A stretch of 64,000 nt of DNA, taken from Streptomyces roseifaciens (GTDB lineage: Bacteria; Actinomycetota; Actinomycetes; Streptomycetales; Streptomycetaceae). Of this stretch, positions 49,462 through 57,343 are shown piece by piece; position 1 is the first letter of the stretch; the number at the start of each line of letters is the position of its first letter. The stretch spans positions 3,440,420 to 3,504,419 of the forward strand of contig NZ_LNBE01000004.1 of the NCBI RefSeq assembly GCF_001445655.1, in the 5' to 3' direction. The translations under genes and the position numbers were made by a program. The notes below the pieces were generated by a model. It was given only the letters and a program-made list of their open reading frames with translations, searched no databases and was not told the DNA's origin.

Positions 49462-49995
49462 TCACTCCCCGCCGTCCGGACGCGGCTCCAGCCGGAACAG
49501 CCGGATCTCCCGCTCCACGCGCGCCTGGTACCGCGCGTACGGCGGCCAGAACGCCACCACCGCCTCCCAGGCGGCCTCCCGCTCCGCACCCCGCAGCAGC
49601 CGGGCCCGCACCGGCACGTCCCGCCCCCTCCAGCTGATCTCCGCCTCCGGGTGCGCCAGCAGATTCGCGGTCCAGGCAGGGTGACCGGGGCGGCCGAAGT
49701 TGCTCCCCACCAGAACCCACGCAGCCGGCGGCTTCCCCTTGGGCCCCTCCGCCATGCAGGCGAGCGGCGTACGCCGCGCCTGTCCCGTCCGCGCGCCGGT
49801 CGACGTGAGCACCAGACCGGGCAGCAGGCGGGCGCTGAGCAGCGTCCGGCCGCCCGTCAGGCGGTGCACCGCACGGTCCAGGGCCGGCACGCAGTGCGGC
49901 GCGATCCGCGCGAACGTACGGGTCGAGGAGAGCCTCTGCACCACGCGCTCCAGACGCTCCTGGCGCTGCCTGCGCCGTGCAGCAGTGCCGTTCAC
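49462..49995 (-). CDS. Deazaflavin-dependent nitroreductase family protein (DDN-like)
   Basis: 177 residues from the GTG at 49995 that overlaps the acyl-CoA dehydrogenase stop (GTGA). The signature LVLTSTGARTGQARRTPLA...VLVGSNFGRPGHPAWTANLLAHPEAEISWRG matches F420H2-dependent DDN-type enzymes (listed here in short pieces). Known members reduce quinones or nitro compounds, or double bonds. It is probably co-translated with the dehydrogenase and would use F420, whose precursor is made by the FO synthase encoded at 15050. Confidence 0.92.
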   Translation of the reverse strand: MNGTAARRRQRQERLERVVQRLSSTRTFARIAPHCVPALDRAVHRLTGGRTLLSARLLPGLVLTSTGARTGQARRTPLACMAEGPKGKPPAAWVLVGSNFGRPGHPAWTANLLAHPEAEISWRGRDVPVRARLLRGAEREAAWEAVVAFWPPYARYQARVEREIRLFRLEPRPDGGE

Positions 49996-51389
49996 GGAGC
50001 CACCGCTTCCCGCTCCGGGCGCCCGGCAAACAGCCCGGCGACCTCCGCCGCCCGGGCGCGCAGCCGCCCCGGGGGCCCGAAGAGCAGGCCGTCCGAAGCA
50101 GCCCGTTTGAAGTACAGCTGCACGTCGTGCTCCCACGTCACCCCAATGCCGCCGTGCAGCTGGACGGCCTCCGCAGTCACCGTCCGCAGCGTCTCCAGGG
50201 CCTGCGCGAGGGCGACACCGGCGTCTCCGGCCGTGCTCGCGTCTTCTGCCGACCCTGTGGCTCCTGCCGACCCCGCGTCCGCTGCCGGCCCTGCGTCCGC
50301 TGCTGACCCCACGCCTCCTGCCGTCCGTACGTCCTCTGCCGCCCCCGTGTCTCCTGTTGTCTCCATGCCTCCTGCCGTCCCTACGTCCGTGGCGAGGCCG
50401 TCGCCCGCTGCGGCCGACCCGGACCCGGCCCCCGCCGCCCACGCCGCGTAGTACGCCGCCGAGCGCGCGGCCTGCACGGACACGTACAGGTCGGCCAGGC
50501 GGTGCTTGACGGCCTGGAAGGAGCCGATGGGCCGCCCGAACTGCTCACGCGTCCGCACGTGTTCGACCGTCAGCTCCAGCGCCCGGTCCGCCGCGCCGAC
50601 GGCCTCCGCGGCCAGCATCGCCGCAACGCTCCCGCCCAGCCGGGCCAGCGCGGCCGGGACCTCGTCGTCCGCGCGGCCGAGGAGATCGGCCTCCGCGTCC
50701 CGCAGCTCGATCCGGGCCTGCGGACGGGTCTCGTCCAGCGCGGTCAGCCGCGTGCGGCGCACCCCGCGCACCACGTCCGGCCGCAGGACGAACAGCAGCG
50801 TGCGGCCGCGGACGTACCCGCCCGTGCGGGCGGCGACCAGCAGCACTCCCGCGCTGTGCCCGTCGAGGACCTGCGCCGCGTCGCCGTACAGGCGCCAGCC
50901 CCGTCCGTCCCCGCCCGGCCGCGCCTGTACGCCGCCCGCCCTGCCGCCCCCGGCCCAGTCGCCGCCGCCCGGCCCGGTCAGGCCGAGCGCCTCGGGCAGC
51001 GGGGTACGGGGCAGCGCGAGCGTGCCCGTCAGCTCGCCGGAGGCGATGCGCGGCAGCAGCTCCGTCCGCTGCGTGTGGGTGCCCAGCGCGGCGACCAAGG
51101 GGGCCACGAGGCCCGCCGTGGCCAGCAGCGGGGACGGCAGCAGTACGCGGCCCGTCTCCTCGCAGGCCAGGGCGAGCTCCGTGGGGCCGCATCCCACGCC
51201 TCCGTAGCGTCGCCCGACGGCGAGCCCGGGCAGCCCGAGCTGCTCGGCGAGCTGCCGCCACAGCGGCTCGTCGTAGCCGGCCCGGGTGCGGACCGCGGCC
51301 CGGATCCCGTCCGGCCCGCAGCGCTTGAGCAGCAGTTCGCGCAGGGTGCGCCGGATCTCGCCCTGCTCCTCGGTGAATGCGGCATCCAT
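49992..51389 (-). CDS. Acyl-CoA dehydrogenase with an unusual low-complexity insert
   Basis: 465 residues from the ATG at 51389. The dehydrogenase fold is clear: LPGLAVGRRYGGVGCGPTEL, TREQFGRPIGSFQAVKHRLADLY near residue 295, and EAVQLHGGIGVTWEHDVQLYFKRA near the C-terminus. It would introduce the alpha-beta double bond of an acyl-CoA, with FAD and an electron-transfer flavoprotein. A segment of about 70 residues (roughly 320-390) is Ala/Gly/Asp/Thr only and derives from a TCCTGCCGACC-type DNA repeat (50210-50400). It replaces a short loop inside the C-terminal helical domain. Operators D and E lie just upstream. A similar repeat-derived extension occurs in the lipid-transfer gene at 42915. 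Confidence 0.92.
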   Translation of the reverse strand: MDAAFTEEQGEIRRTLRELLLKRCGPDGIRAAVRTRAGYDEPLWRQLAEQLGLPGLAVGRRYGGVGCGPTELALACEETGRVLLPSPLLATAGLVAPLVAALGTHTQRTELLPRIASGELTGTLALPRTPLPEALGLTGPGGGDWAGGGRAGGVQARPGGDGRGWRLYGDAAQVLDGHSAGVLLVAARTGGYVRGRTLLFVLRPDVVRGVRRTRLTALDETRPQARIELRDAEADLLGRADDEVPAALARLGGSVAAMLAAEAVGAADRALELTVEHVRTREQFGRPIGSFQAVKHRLADLYVSVQAARSAAYYAAWAAGAGSGSAAAGDGLATDVGTAGGMETTGDTGAAEDVRTAGGVGSAADAGPAADAGSAGATGSAEDASTAGDAGVALAQALETLRTVTAEAVQLHGGIGVTWEHDVQLYFKRAASDGLLFGPPGRLRARAAEVAGLFAGRPEREAVAP

Positions 51390-51407
51390 GGGACACGCCC
51401 TCCCGGA

Positions 51408-51424
51408 TCTGACGGGCCGTCATC
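51408..51424. promoter_or_regulatory. Regulon operator D
   Basis: TCTGAC-GGGCC-GTCATC, 10 of 12 arm positions. It lies 19 bases upstream of the acyl-CoA dehydrogenase ATG at 51389. Confidence 0.65.
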
Positions 51425-51457
51425 TTAAATCGGGCAACCCGACTTTCCCACCCCCTA

Positions 51458-51474
51458 TCTGATGTAGCGTCAGT
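51458..51474. promoter_or_regulatory. Regulon operator E
   Basis: TCTGAT-GTAGC-GTCAGT, 10 of 12 arm positions. It ends two bases before the ATG at 51477 of the divergent lipid-transfer gene, so it would cover the initiation region. Confidence 0.7.
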
Positions 51475-51476
51475 TC

Positions 51477-52655
51477 ATGGCCTCCGTCCGCCGCGCACGC
51501 AAGGTCGCCGTCGTCGGCATCTCCCTCTCGGACTGCGGGCGGGTCGACTCCGCCACCCCCTACGACCTCCACGCACAAGCGGCCCGGCGCGCCCTGGCCG
51601 ACTCCGGGCTCGGCCGGTCCGCCGTCGACGGACTCGCCTCCGCCGGCCTGGGCACCCTGGCCCCCATGGAGATCGCCGACCACCTGGGCCTGCGCCCCAC
51701 CTGGGTGGACTCGACCTCGGTCGGCGGCGCCACCTGGGAGGTCATGGCGGCCCACGCGGCCGACGCCATCGCCGCCGGACACGCGAACGCCGTCCTCCTC
51801 GTCTACGGCTCCACCGCCCGCGCCGACCTCAAGGCGGGCCGCCGGACCGCCGGCCTCTCCTACGGCACCCGGGGCCCGCTGCAGTTCGAAGCCCCCTACG
51901 GGCACACCCTCATCGCCAAGTACGCCATGGCCGCACGCCGCCACATGCACGAGTACGGCACCACGCCGGAACAGCTCGCCGGCATCGCCGTCCAGGCGCG
52001 CGCCAACGCCCGCCACAACCCCCACGCCATGTACCGCGATCCGATCACCGTGGACGACGTCCTCGGCGGTCCCGTGATCGCCGACCCGTTCACCAAGCTC
52101 CAGTGCTGCATCCGGTCGGACGGCGGCTGCGCCGTACTGCTGGCGGCCGAGGAGTACGCCGCGGACGCCGCCCGGCCGCCCGTATGGGTGCTGGGGGCCG
52201 GCACGGCGGTGTCCCACACGGCGATGTCGGAGTGGGAGGACTTCACCGTCTCCCCCGCCGCACGCTCCGGGCGGCTGGCCTTCGAGCGCGCGGGCGTCAC
52301 CCCCGCGGAGGTGGACGTGGCCGAGCTGTACGACGCCTTCACCTATATGACGCTCGTGACGCTGGAGGACCTCGGCTTCTGCGCCAAGGGCGAGGGCGGC
52401 GCCTTCACGGAGCAGGGCATGCTGACGGTGGGCGGCGGGCTGCCGGTCAATACGGACGGCGGCGGCCTCTCCGCCTGCCACCCCGGGATGCGGGGCCTGT
52501 TCCTCCTGGTCGAGGCCGTGCGGCAGCTGCGCGGCGAGGCCGAGGAGGGCCGCCAGGTGCGCAGGCGGGACGGCGAGCTTCCGAGGATCGCCGTCGCATC
52601 GGGCACGGGCGGCTGGTTCTGCTCGGCGGGGACCGTGGTCCTGGCCCGCGACTGA
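51477..52655 (+). CDS. Thiolase-fold lipid-transfer protein (second)
   Basis: 392 residues from the ATG at 51477. It is a second Ltp-type protein: KVAVVGISLSDCGR at the N-terminus, VGGATWEVMAAHAADAIAAG, HMHEYGTTPEQLAGIAV, the subfamily motif LYDAFTYM near residue 283, GEGGAF and GGGLPVNTDGGG. It has no N-terminal extension. With the DUF35 gene 53438 (same cluster, minus strand) it could form a second aldolase-type pair. The first pair's genes are adjacent; here the DUF35 gene lies 780 bases away, with a PNPOx-like gene in between. The operator directly abuts the start. Confidence 0.93.
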   Translation: MASVRRARKVAVVGISLSDCGRVDSATPYDLHAQAARRALADSGLGRSAVDGLASAGLGTLAPMEIADHLGLRPTWVDSTSVGGATWEVMAAHAADAIAAGHANAVLLVYGSTARADLKAGRRTAGLSYGTRGPLQFEAPYGHTLIAKYAMAARRHMHEYGTTPEQLAGIAVQARANARHNPHAMYRDPITVDDVLGGPVIADPFTKLQCCIRSDGGCAVLLAAEEYAADAARPPVWVLGAGTAVSHTAMSEWEDFTVSPAARSGRLAFERAGVTPAEVDVAELYDAFTYMTLVTLEDLGFCAKGEGGAFTEQGMLTVGGGLPVNTDGGGLSACHPGMRGLFLLVEAVRQLRGEAEEGRQVRRRDGELPRIAVASGTGGWFCSAGTVVLARD

Positions 52656-52809
52656 CCGGGCCGCACGGGCCCGAGCCGCACGAGGCGGGCCGAACGGGGC
52701 AGGCCTTACGAGGCGGGCCATGCGAGGCAGCGCCGTACGAGACAGGACCGCACGAGACAGGACCGCAGGGAGCAGGGCCGTGCGGGACGCGCCCGTGTTG
52801 GATGGACCC
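52656..52809 (+). repeat. Degenerate tandem repeat between lipid-transfer and PNPOx-like genes
   Basis: The 154-base gap consists of units like ACGAGACAGGACCGC (exact twice around 52738-52768) and GGGCCGNACGAGGC. No coding capacity is convincing: a longer in-frame start at 52720 would only translate this repeat (RDRTARDRTAG). Confidence 0.65.
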
Positions 52810-53499
52810 ATGAGCGACGAACCGGACCGCACCCGCCGGCAGCACTTCCACGATCTCCTCCGTTCCCTGCCCGTCTGGGACACCGAGCTGCCGCACTTCG
52901 ACCCGGCCTCCGCCCCCGCCGACCCCCTGCCTCTCTTCCAGCAGTGGCTGATCGAGGCCGCCGAGGCCGGGACGCCGGAGCCGCACACGATGACGCTCGC
53001 CACGGCCGACGCGACCGGCCGGCCCTCCGTACGGACGCTGATGCTCCACGACGCCGACGAGCACGGCTGGCACTTCGCCACGCACCGCACGAGCCGCAAG
53101 GGCCGGGAGCTGGCCGAACGGCCGGAGGCGGCCCTGGGCTTCTACTGGGCGGCGGTCGGCCGCCAGGTCCGCATCCAGGGGACGGTGACGGCCGCGGGCG
53201 CCGCGGAGAGCCGGGCGGACCTGGCCCGGCGCTCCACGGGCGCACTGGCGGCGGCACTGGTGGGCCGGCAGAGCGAAGTGCTGGCGTCGTACGAGGAGCT
53301 GGAGCGGGCCTCGGACGCGGCCTGGGAGCGGGCCCGCCGTGAGCCCGACGCTCCCGTCGGCAGCTGGACCCTGTACGTCCTGGAGGCGCAGGAAGTCGAG
53401 TTCTTCCAGGGGGACGCCCGGCGCCGGCACGTACGCCTCAACTACCGCCGCCGTCCCCCTGCGGAAGGCGGCTGGACGACCGAGCTCCTCTGGCCCTGA
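52810..53499 (+). CDS. Pyridoxamine 5'-phosphate oxidase family protein
   Basis: 229 residues from the ATG at 52810. It has the PNPOx architecture: EPHTMTLATADATGRPSVRTLML, FATHRTSRKGRELAERPEAALGFYW and RQVRIQGTV, plus the C-terminal dimerisation region with the sequence ending LNYRR. It resembles PdxH in length and motifs and may oxidise pyridoxine 5'-phosphate; whether it is the organism's main PdxH cannot be told. Its 3' end overlaps the convergent DUF35 gene by 62 bases. Confidence 0.88.
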   Translation: MSDEPDRTRRQHFHDLLRSLPVWDTELPHFDPASAPADPLPLFQQWLIEAAEAGTPEPHTMTLATADATGRPSVRTLMLHDADEHGWHFATHRTSRKGRELAERPEAALGFYWAAVGRQVRIQGTVTAAGAAESRADLARRSTGALAAALVGRQSEVLASYEELERASDAAWERARREPDAPVGSWTLYVLEAQEVEFFQGDARRRHVRLNYRRRPPAEGGWTTELLWP

Positions 53500-54001
53500 C
53501 CGCTTCCGGACCGGCGTCGGGGAGAGGGCCGAACACCGGTATGCACAGGGGCGGTTCGCCTGGAGGCCGCGCCCCCTCCAGCTCCCGGAACCGGACCGTC
53601 AGTGCCATGCCGATCCGCAGCTCGCCCTCCTCGCACCCGACGACTTCCGTCATCATTCGCGGCCCTTCGGCGAGGTCCACCACGGCCGCCGCGTAGGGCA
53701 CCCGCCCGCCGAAGGGCGGGAGGTCGTTCACGTGGACGACCGACCAGGTGTAGAGGGCGGCCCAGCCGCTCGCCTCCTCCCAGACCACGTCCTCGCTCCA
53801 GCAGCGCGGGCAGAACTCCCTGGGGTAGTGGTGGGCCAGCCCGCAGCCGGCCGCGCGGCAGCGGCGTACGAGCAGTCGGCCCCGGCCCGCCGCTTCCCAG
53901 TAGGGGCGGGTGAAGGCGTCCGCTTCCGGGATGTCGAAACGCGGTGCCGGCGGGCCGGCGGAACGCGGCGCCGGTGACGCCTGCGGACGATTCGCGTGCA
54001 A
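53438..54001 (-). CDS. DUF35 Zn-ribbon/OB-fold protein (second)
   Basis: 187 residues from a TTG at 54001, preceded by AAGGGGG at eight bases. A Zn ribbon (CRAAGCGLAHHYPREFCPRCW) spans about 48-68; the OB-fold contains ALYTWSVVHVN and VPYAAAVVDLAEG. The N-terminus is Pro/Ala-rich. Predicted partner of the lipid-transfer protein 51477 or 42915. It lies in the operator F region opposite the CoA-ligase gene, and its stop is 62 bases inside the neighbouring convergent gene. Confidence 0.9.
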   Translation of the reverse strand: MHANRPQASPAPRSAGPPAPRFDIPEADAFTRPYWEAAGRGRLLVRRCRAAGCGLAHHYPREFCPRCWSEDVVWEEASGWAALYTWSVVHVNDLPPFGGRVPYAAAVVDLAEGPRMMTEVVGCEEGELRIGMALTVRFRELEGARPPGEPPLCIPVFGPLPDAGPEAVRARGARSSSRLPQGDGGGS

Positions 54002-54085
54002 TTCACCGACCCCCTTGTATTCCGCGCCCGTTTCCCCGGGAGTTTTCCCGTCCCCGCCCTCCGTTTGTTTGCCCGCAGCGCCATT

Positions 54086-54102
54086 CCTGACAGTACGTCA
54101 GC
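54086..54102. promoter_or_regulatory. Regulon operator F1
   Basis: CCTGAC-AGTAC-GTCAGC, core CTGAC/GTCAG intact. It is the first of two operators between the DUF35 gene and the CoA-ligase gene. Confidence 0.72.
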
Positions 54103-54109
54103 TAGGTAG

Positions 54110-54126
54110 CCTGACTATACGTCAGC
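54110..54126. promoter_or_regulatory. Regulon operator F2
   Basis: CCTGAC-TATAC-GTCAGC, core intact, 24 bases after F1 start to start. Tandem operators on one face of the helix suggest cooperative binding. Confidence 0.72.
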
Positions 54127-54160
54127 TTGTCGGCCATTGAGCAGGAGTGGACGAGACACG

Positions 54161-56386
54161 ATGCTTGGATCGACTCACGGCACCCTCACCACCAGCTCCC
54201 GTCCGGCCCGCGTGGTGGCCTGCGGCGAGCGTCCGGGCCCCGCCGTCCACGGCACGGCCGACGGCACCGAGGACACCGACGTCAGCGGCAGGCCGCTGCG
54301 CTCGGACATACCCGACCTGGACCGGCTCTTCCGCCCCGAGACCGTCGCCGTCATCGGCGCCTCGGACGCCGAGGGCCGCCCCAACACCGGCATCACCCGG
54401 CAGCTGATCGCCTGGTCCGAACGGGTCGGCGCGCGCCTGCACCCCGTACACCCCACCCGTACGTCCGTCTTCGGCCTCCCCTGCCATCCGTCCGTCCGCG
54501 ACCTGCCCGAACGCGTCGACCTCGCCGTCCTCCTCGTGGGCGACCCGCTCCCCGTCCTGGAGGAGCTGGACGGCTCGAAGGCCGCCTTCGCCGTGGCCTT
54601 CGCCGCCGGATTCGCCGAGACCGGCCCCGCGGGCGCCGCCGCCCAGGCCGCCCTCGCGGATGCCGCCCGGCGCTCCGGGGTCCGCCTCCTCGGCCCGAAC
54701 ACCAATCTCAACGCCTTCGAGCGCTTCCGCGACGACCTCGACGGGCCCGCCATCGCCCTGATCACCCAGTCGGGCCACCAGGGCCGCCCGGTCTTCGCCC
54801 TCCAGGAGCTCGGCATCCGGCTCTCGCACTGGGCGCCCACCGGCAACGAGGCGGACCTGGAGTGCGCGGACTTCATCTCCTACTTCGCCACCCGGCCCGA
54901 GGTCGGGGCGATCGCCGCGTATGTGGAAGGCCTCAAGGACGGCCGCGCCTTCCTGCTCGCCGCGGACCGGGCCGCCCGGCACAAGGTGCCCGTCGTCGCC
55001 GTCAAGGTCGGCCGGACGGAGGCCGGCGCCCGCACCGCCGCCTCCCACACCGGCAAGCTGACCGGCGCGGACGACGTGGTGGACGCGGCCATGCGGCAGT
55101 TCGGCGTGATCCGCGTCGACAGCCTGGACGAGCTGCAGGACACCGCGGCGCTGCTGGCCCGCGCCCGCCCGCCGCGGGCCACCGGCGTCGCCGTCTATTC
55201 GATATCCGGCGGCACCGGCGCCCACTTCGCCGACCTGGCCACGGCCGCCGGCCTTGCGCTCCCCGCCCTCTCCGCCGCGAAGCAGGCCGAGCTCCACCAG
55301 TGGATCCCGGAGTACCTGAACGTGGCCAACCCCGTGGACTGCGGCGGCCACCCCGTCGGCGACCGGCGCGGGCGCAAGATCATCGACGCGCTGCTGGACG
55401 ACCCCTCGATCGGCGTGCTCATCTGCCCCGTCCCGGGCCCCTTCCCGCCCATGAGCGACAAGCTCGTGCGCGACCTCGCCGACGCGGCCGAGCAGACGGA
55501 CAAGCTGGTCTGCGTGGTCTGGGGCTCCCCCGTCGGCACCGAGGACGCCTATCGCACCACCCTTCTCGGCTCCTCGCGCGTGGCCACCTTCCGCACCTTC
55601 TCCAACTGCGTCACCGCCGTGCGCGCCTACCTCGGCCACCACCGCTTCACCGCGGCCTACCGCTCCCCCTTCGACACCGCGCCCCGCACCCCGTCCCCCT
55701 CGGCACGCAAGGCGCAGGAGCTCATGCGCCCGGGCGAGCAGCTCAGCGAGCACGCGGCCAAGCAACTGCTGCGCGCGTACGGCATACGCGTACCCCGCGA
55801 GCAGCTGGTGACCAGCGCGGCGGCGGCCGTACGGGCGGCCGGGCTCGTGGGCTACCCGGTGGTGATGAAGGCCTCGGGGCCGCAGCTCGCGCACAAGACC
55901 GAGCTGGGCCTGGTCAAGATCGGTCTGACCTCGGCCAGCCAGGTCCGCGACGCCTACCGCGAGCTCACCGACATCGCGCGCTACGAAGGGCTGCCGCTGG
56001 ACGGAGTCCTCGTCTGCCAACTCGTCGGCCGTGGCGTCGAGATGGTGGTCGGCATCTCGCCCGACAGTCTCTTCGGACCGACGGTGACCGTCGGCCTGGG
56101 CGGGGCGCTGGTGGAGGTCCTGCACGACACGGCGGTGGCCGTGCCGCCTTTCGGTGAGGACCACGCGCGCGCCATGCTCGAAGGGCTGCGCGGACGCGCC
56201 CTGCTGGACGGCGTCCGGGGGGCGCCCCCGGCCGACGTGGACGCGCTCGTGGAGACCGTCCTGCGTGTCCAGCGCATGTCTCTGGAGCTGGGCGGGGCAC
56301 TCGCCGAACTCGACATCAACCCCCTGGTGGTGCTCGAGCGCGGTCAGGGCGCCGTGGCCCTGGACGCGCTCGCCTTCTGCCACTGA
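54161..56386 (+). CDS. ADP-forming acetate-CoA ligase family protein
   Basis: 741 residues from the ATG at 54161; an in-frame TTG at 54137 would add eight residues. N-terminal CoA-binding part (RPETVAVIGASDAEGRPNTG), succinyl-CoA ligase-like middle (ALITQSGHQGRP, SHTGKLTGADDVVDAA) and C-terminal ATP-grasp domain from about 530 (LSEHAAKQLLRAYGIRVP, GYPVVMKASGPQLAHKTELG). It makes an acyl-CoA from an acid with ATP, or in reverse. It probably handles an acid produced in the pathway, and is followed by an enoyl-CoA hydratase gene in the same direction. Two operators are upstream. Confidence 0.93.
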   Translation: MLGSTHGTLTTSSRPARVVACGERPGPAVHGTADGTEDTDVSGRPLRSDIPDLDRLFRPETVAVIGASDAEGRPNTGITRQLIAWSERVGARLHPVHPTRTSVFGLPCHPSVRDLPERVDLAVLLVGDPLPVLEELDGSKAAFAVAFAAGFAETGPAGAAAQAALADAARRSGVRLLGPNTNLNAFERFRDDLDGPAIALITQSGHQGRPVFALQELGIRLSHWAPTGNEADLECADFISYFATRPEVGAIAAYVEGLKDGRAFLLAADRAARHKVPVVAVKVGRTEAGARTAASHTGKLTGADDVVDAAMRQFGVIRVDSLDELQDTAALLARARPPRATGVAVYSISGGTGAHFADLATAAGLALPALSAAKQAELHQWIPEYLNVANPVDCGGHPVGDRRGRKIIDALLDDPSIGVLICPVPGPFPPMSDKLVRDLADAAEQTDKLVCVVWGSPVGTEDAYRTTLLGSSRVATFRTFSNCVTAVRAYLGHHRFTAAYRSPFDTAPRTPSPSARKAQELMRPGEQLSEHAAKQLLRAYGIRVPREQLVTSAAAAVRAAGLVGYPVVMKASGPQLAHKTELGLVKIGLTSASQVRDAYRELTDIARYEGLPLDGVLVCQLVGRGVEMVVGISPDSLFGPTVTVGLGGALVEVLHDTAVAVPPFGEDHARAMLEGLRGRALLDGVRGAPPADVDALVETVLRVQRMSLELGGALAELDINPLVVLERGQGAVALDALAFCH

Positions 56387-56423
56387 ACAGCGCGCGGCAG
56401 CGCGTGGAAGCAGGAGAACCCCC

Positions 56424-57302
56424 ATGTCCCTCTCCCCCCGTGACAAGCCGCTCGACCGCGGCGGTCCCGATGACTCAGTGATACTCCACACCACTGACAA
56501 CGGGGTCTCGTGGATCACGCTCAACCGCCCCGAGGTCATGAACGCCATAGCCCCCGAGCAGCGGGAACTCCTGATTTCCCAGCTGCTCGGGGCCTCGGCC
56601 GACCCGGCCGTCAGGGCCGTCGTCATCACGGCCACGGGCGCGGCGTTCTGCGCCGGCGCCGACCTGCGCGCCACCGCGTCCAGCGCCATGGACCCGGCCG
56701 TCCCGGGCGTATCGGCGGCCTCCGTCGCCTCGGGCCGGCTGCCCGGTGACGTGGCGCGGACGATCCGCCGGGGCGCCCAGCGGCTGATCGCCGCCGTACT
56801 GGACTGCGAGAAGCCCGTGATCGCCGCCGTGAACGGGACCGCGGCTGGGCTGGGCGCGCACCTCGCGCTGGCCTGCGACCTCGTGCTCGCAGCCGAATCC
56901 GCCACCTTCGTGGAGGTGTTCGTGCGCCGCGGCCTCGTCCCCGACGGCGGCGGCACGTACCTGCTGCCGCGGCTGGTGGGGCCGCAGCGGGCGAAGGAGC
57001 TGATGTTCTTCGGCGACGCGCTCACCGCCGCCGAGGCGGAGCGGATGGGGCTGGTCAACCGCGTCGTGGCCGGGGCGGGGCTGACGGCCACGGCGCGGTC
57101 GTGGGCCGAACGGCTGGCCACGGGCCCGACGCGGGCCCTCGCTCTCACGAAGCAGCTGGTCAACGCCTCGCTGGACGGCGACCGCGCGGCGTCGTTCGCC
57201 GCGGAGGCCGCCGCCCAGGAGATCAACATGACGACGGAGGACGCACGGGAGGGCGTCAAGAGCTTCCTCGAACACCGCAGCCCCGCCTACCGGGGGCATT
57301 AG
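56424..57302 (+). CDS. Enoyl-CoA hydratase/isomerase (second)
   Basis: 292 residues from the ATG at 56424 after CAGGAGAA. The crotonase core: VSWITLNRPEVMNAI, VVITATGAAFCAGADLRA near residue 75 and IAAVNGTAAGLGAHLALACDLVLA with the oxyanion-hole Gly pair, then FVEVFVRRGLVPDGGGTYLLPRL. It is 37 bases downstream of the CoA-ligase gene and is likely co-transcribed. Substrate unknown. Confidence 0.94.
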   Translation: MSLSPRDKPLDRGGPDDSVILHTTDNGVSWITLNRPEVMNAIAPEQRELLISQLLGASADPAVRAVVITATGAAFCAGADLRATASSAMDPAVPGVSAASVASGRLPGDVARTIRRGAQRLIAAVLDCEKPVIAAVNGTAAGLGAHLALACDLVLAAESATFVEVFVRRGLVPDGGGTYLLPRLVGPQRAKELMFFGDALTAAEAERMGLVNRVVAGAGLTATARSWAERLATGPTRALALTKQLVNASLDGDRAASFAAEAAAQEINMTTEDAREGVKSFLEHRSPAYRGH

Positions 57303-57322
57303 CGGGCCCGGGAACCTTCTAA

Positions 57323-57339
57323 ACTGACGGACCATCAGA
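57323..57339. promoter_or_regulatory. Regulon operator G
   Basis: ACTGAC-GGACC-ATCAGA, 10 of 12 arm positions. It ends four bases before the ATG at 57344 of the flavin reductase gene. Confidence 0.65.
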
Positions 57340-57343
57340 TTCA

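Noticed and set aside
54122..57259. A 1045-codon open frame on the minus strand across the CoA-ligase and hydratase genes
   Set aside because: No recognisable domain and antisense to two well-supported enzymes.
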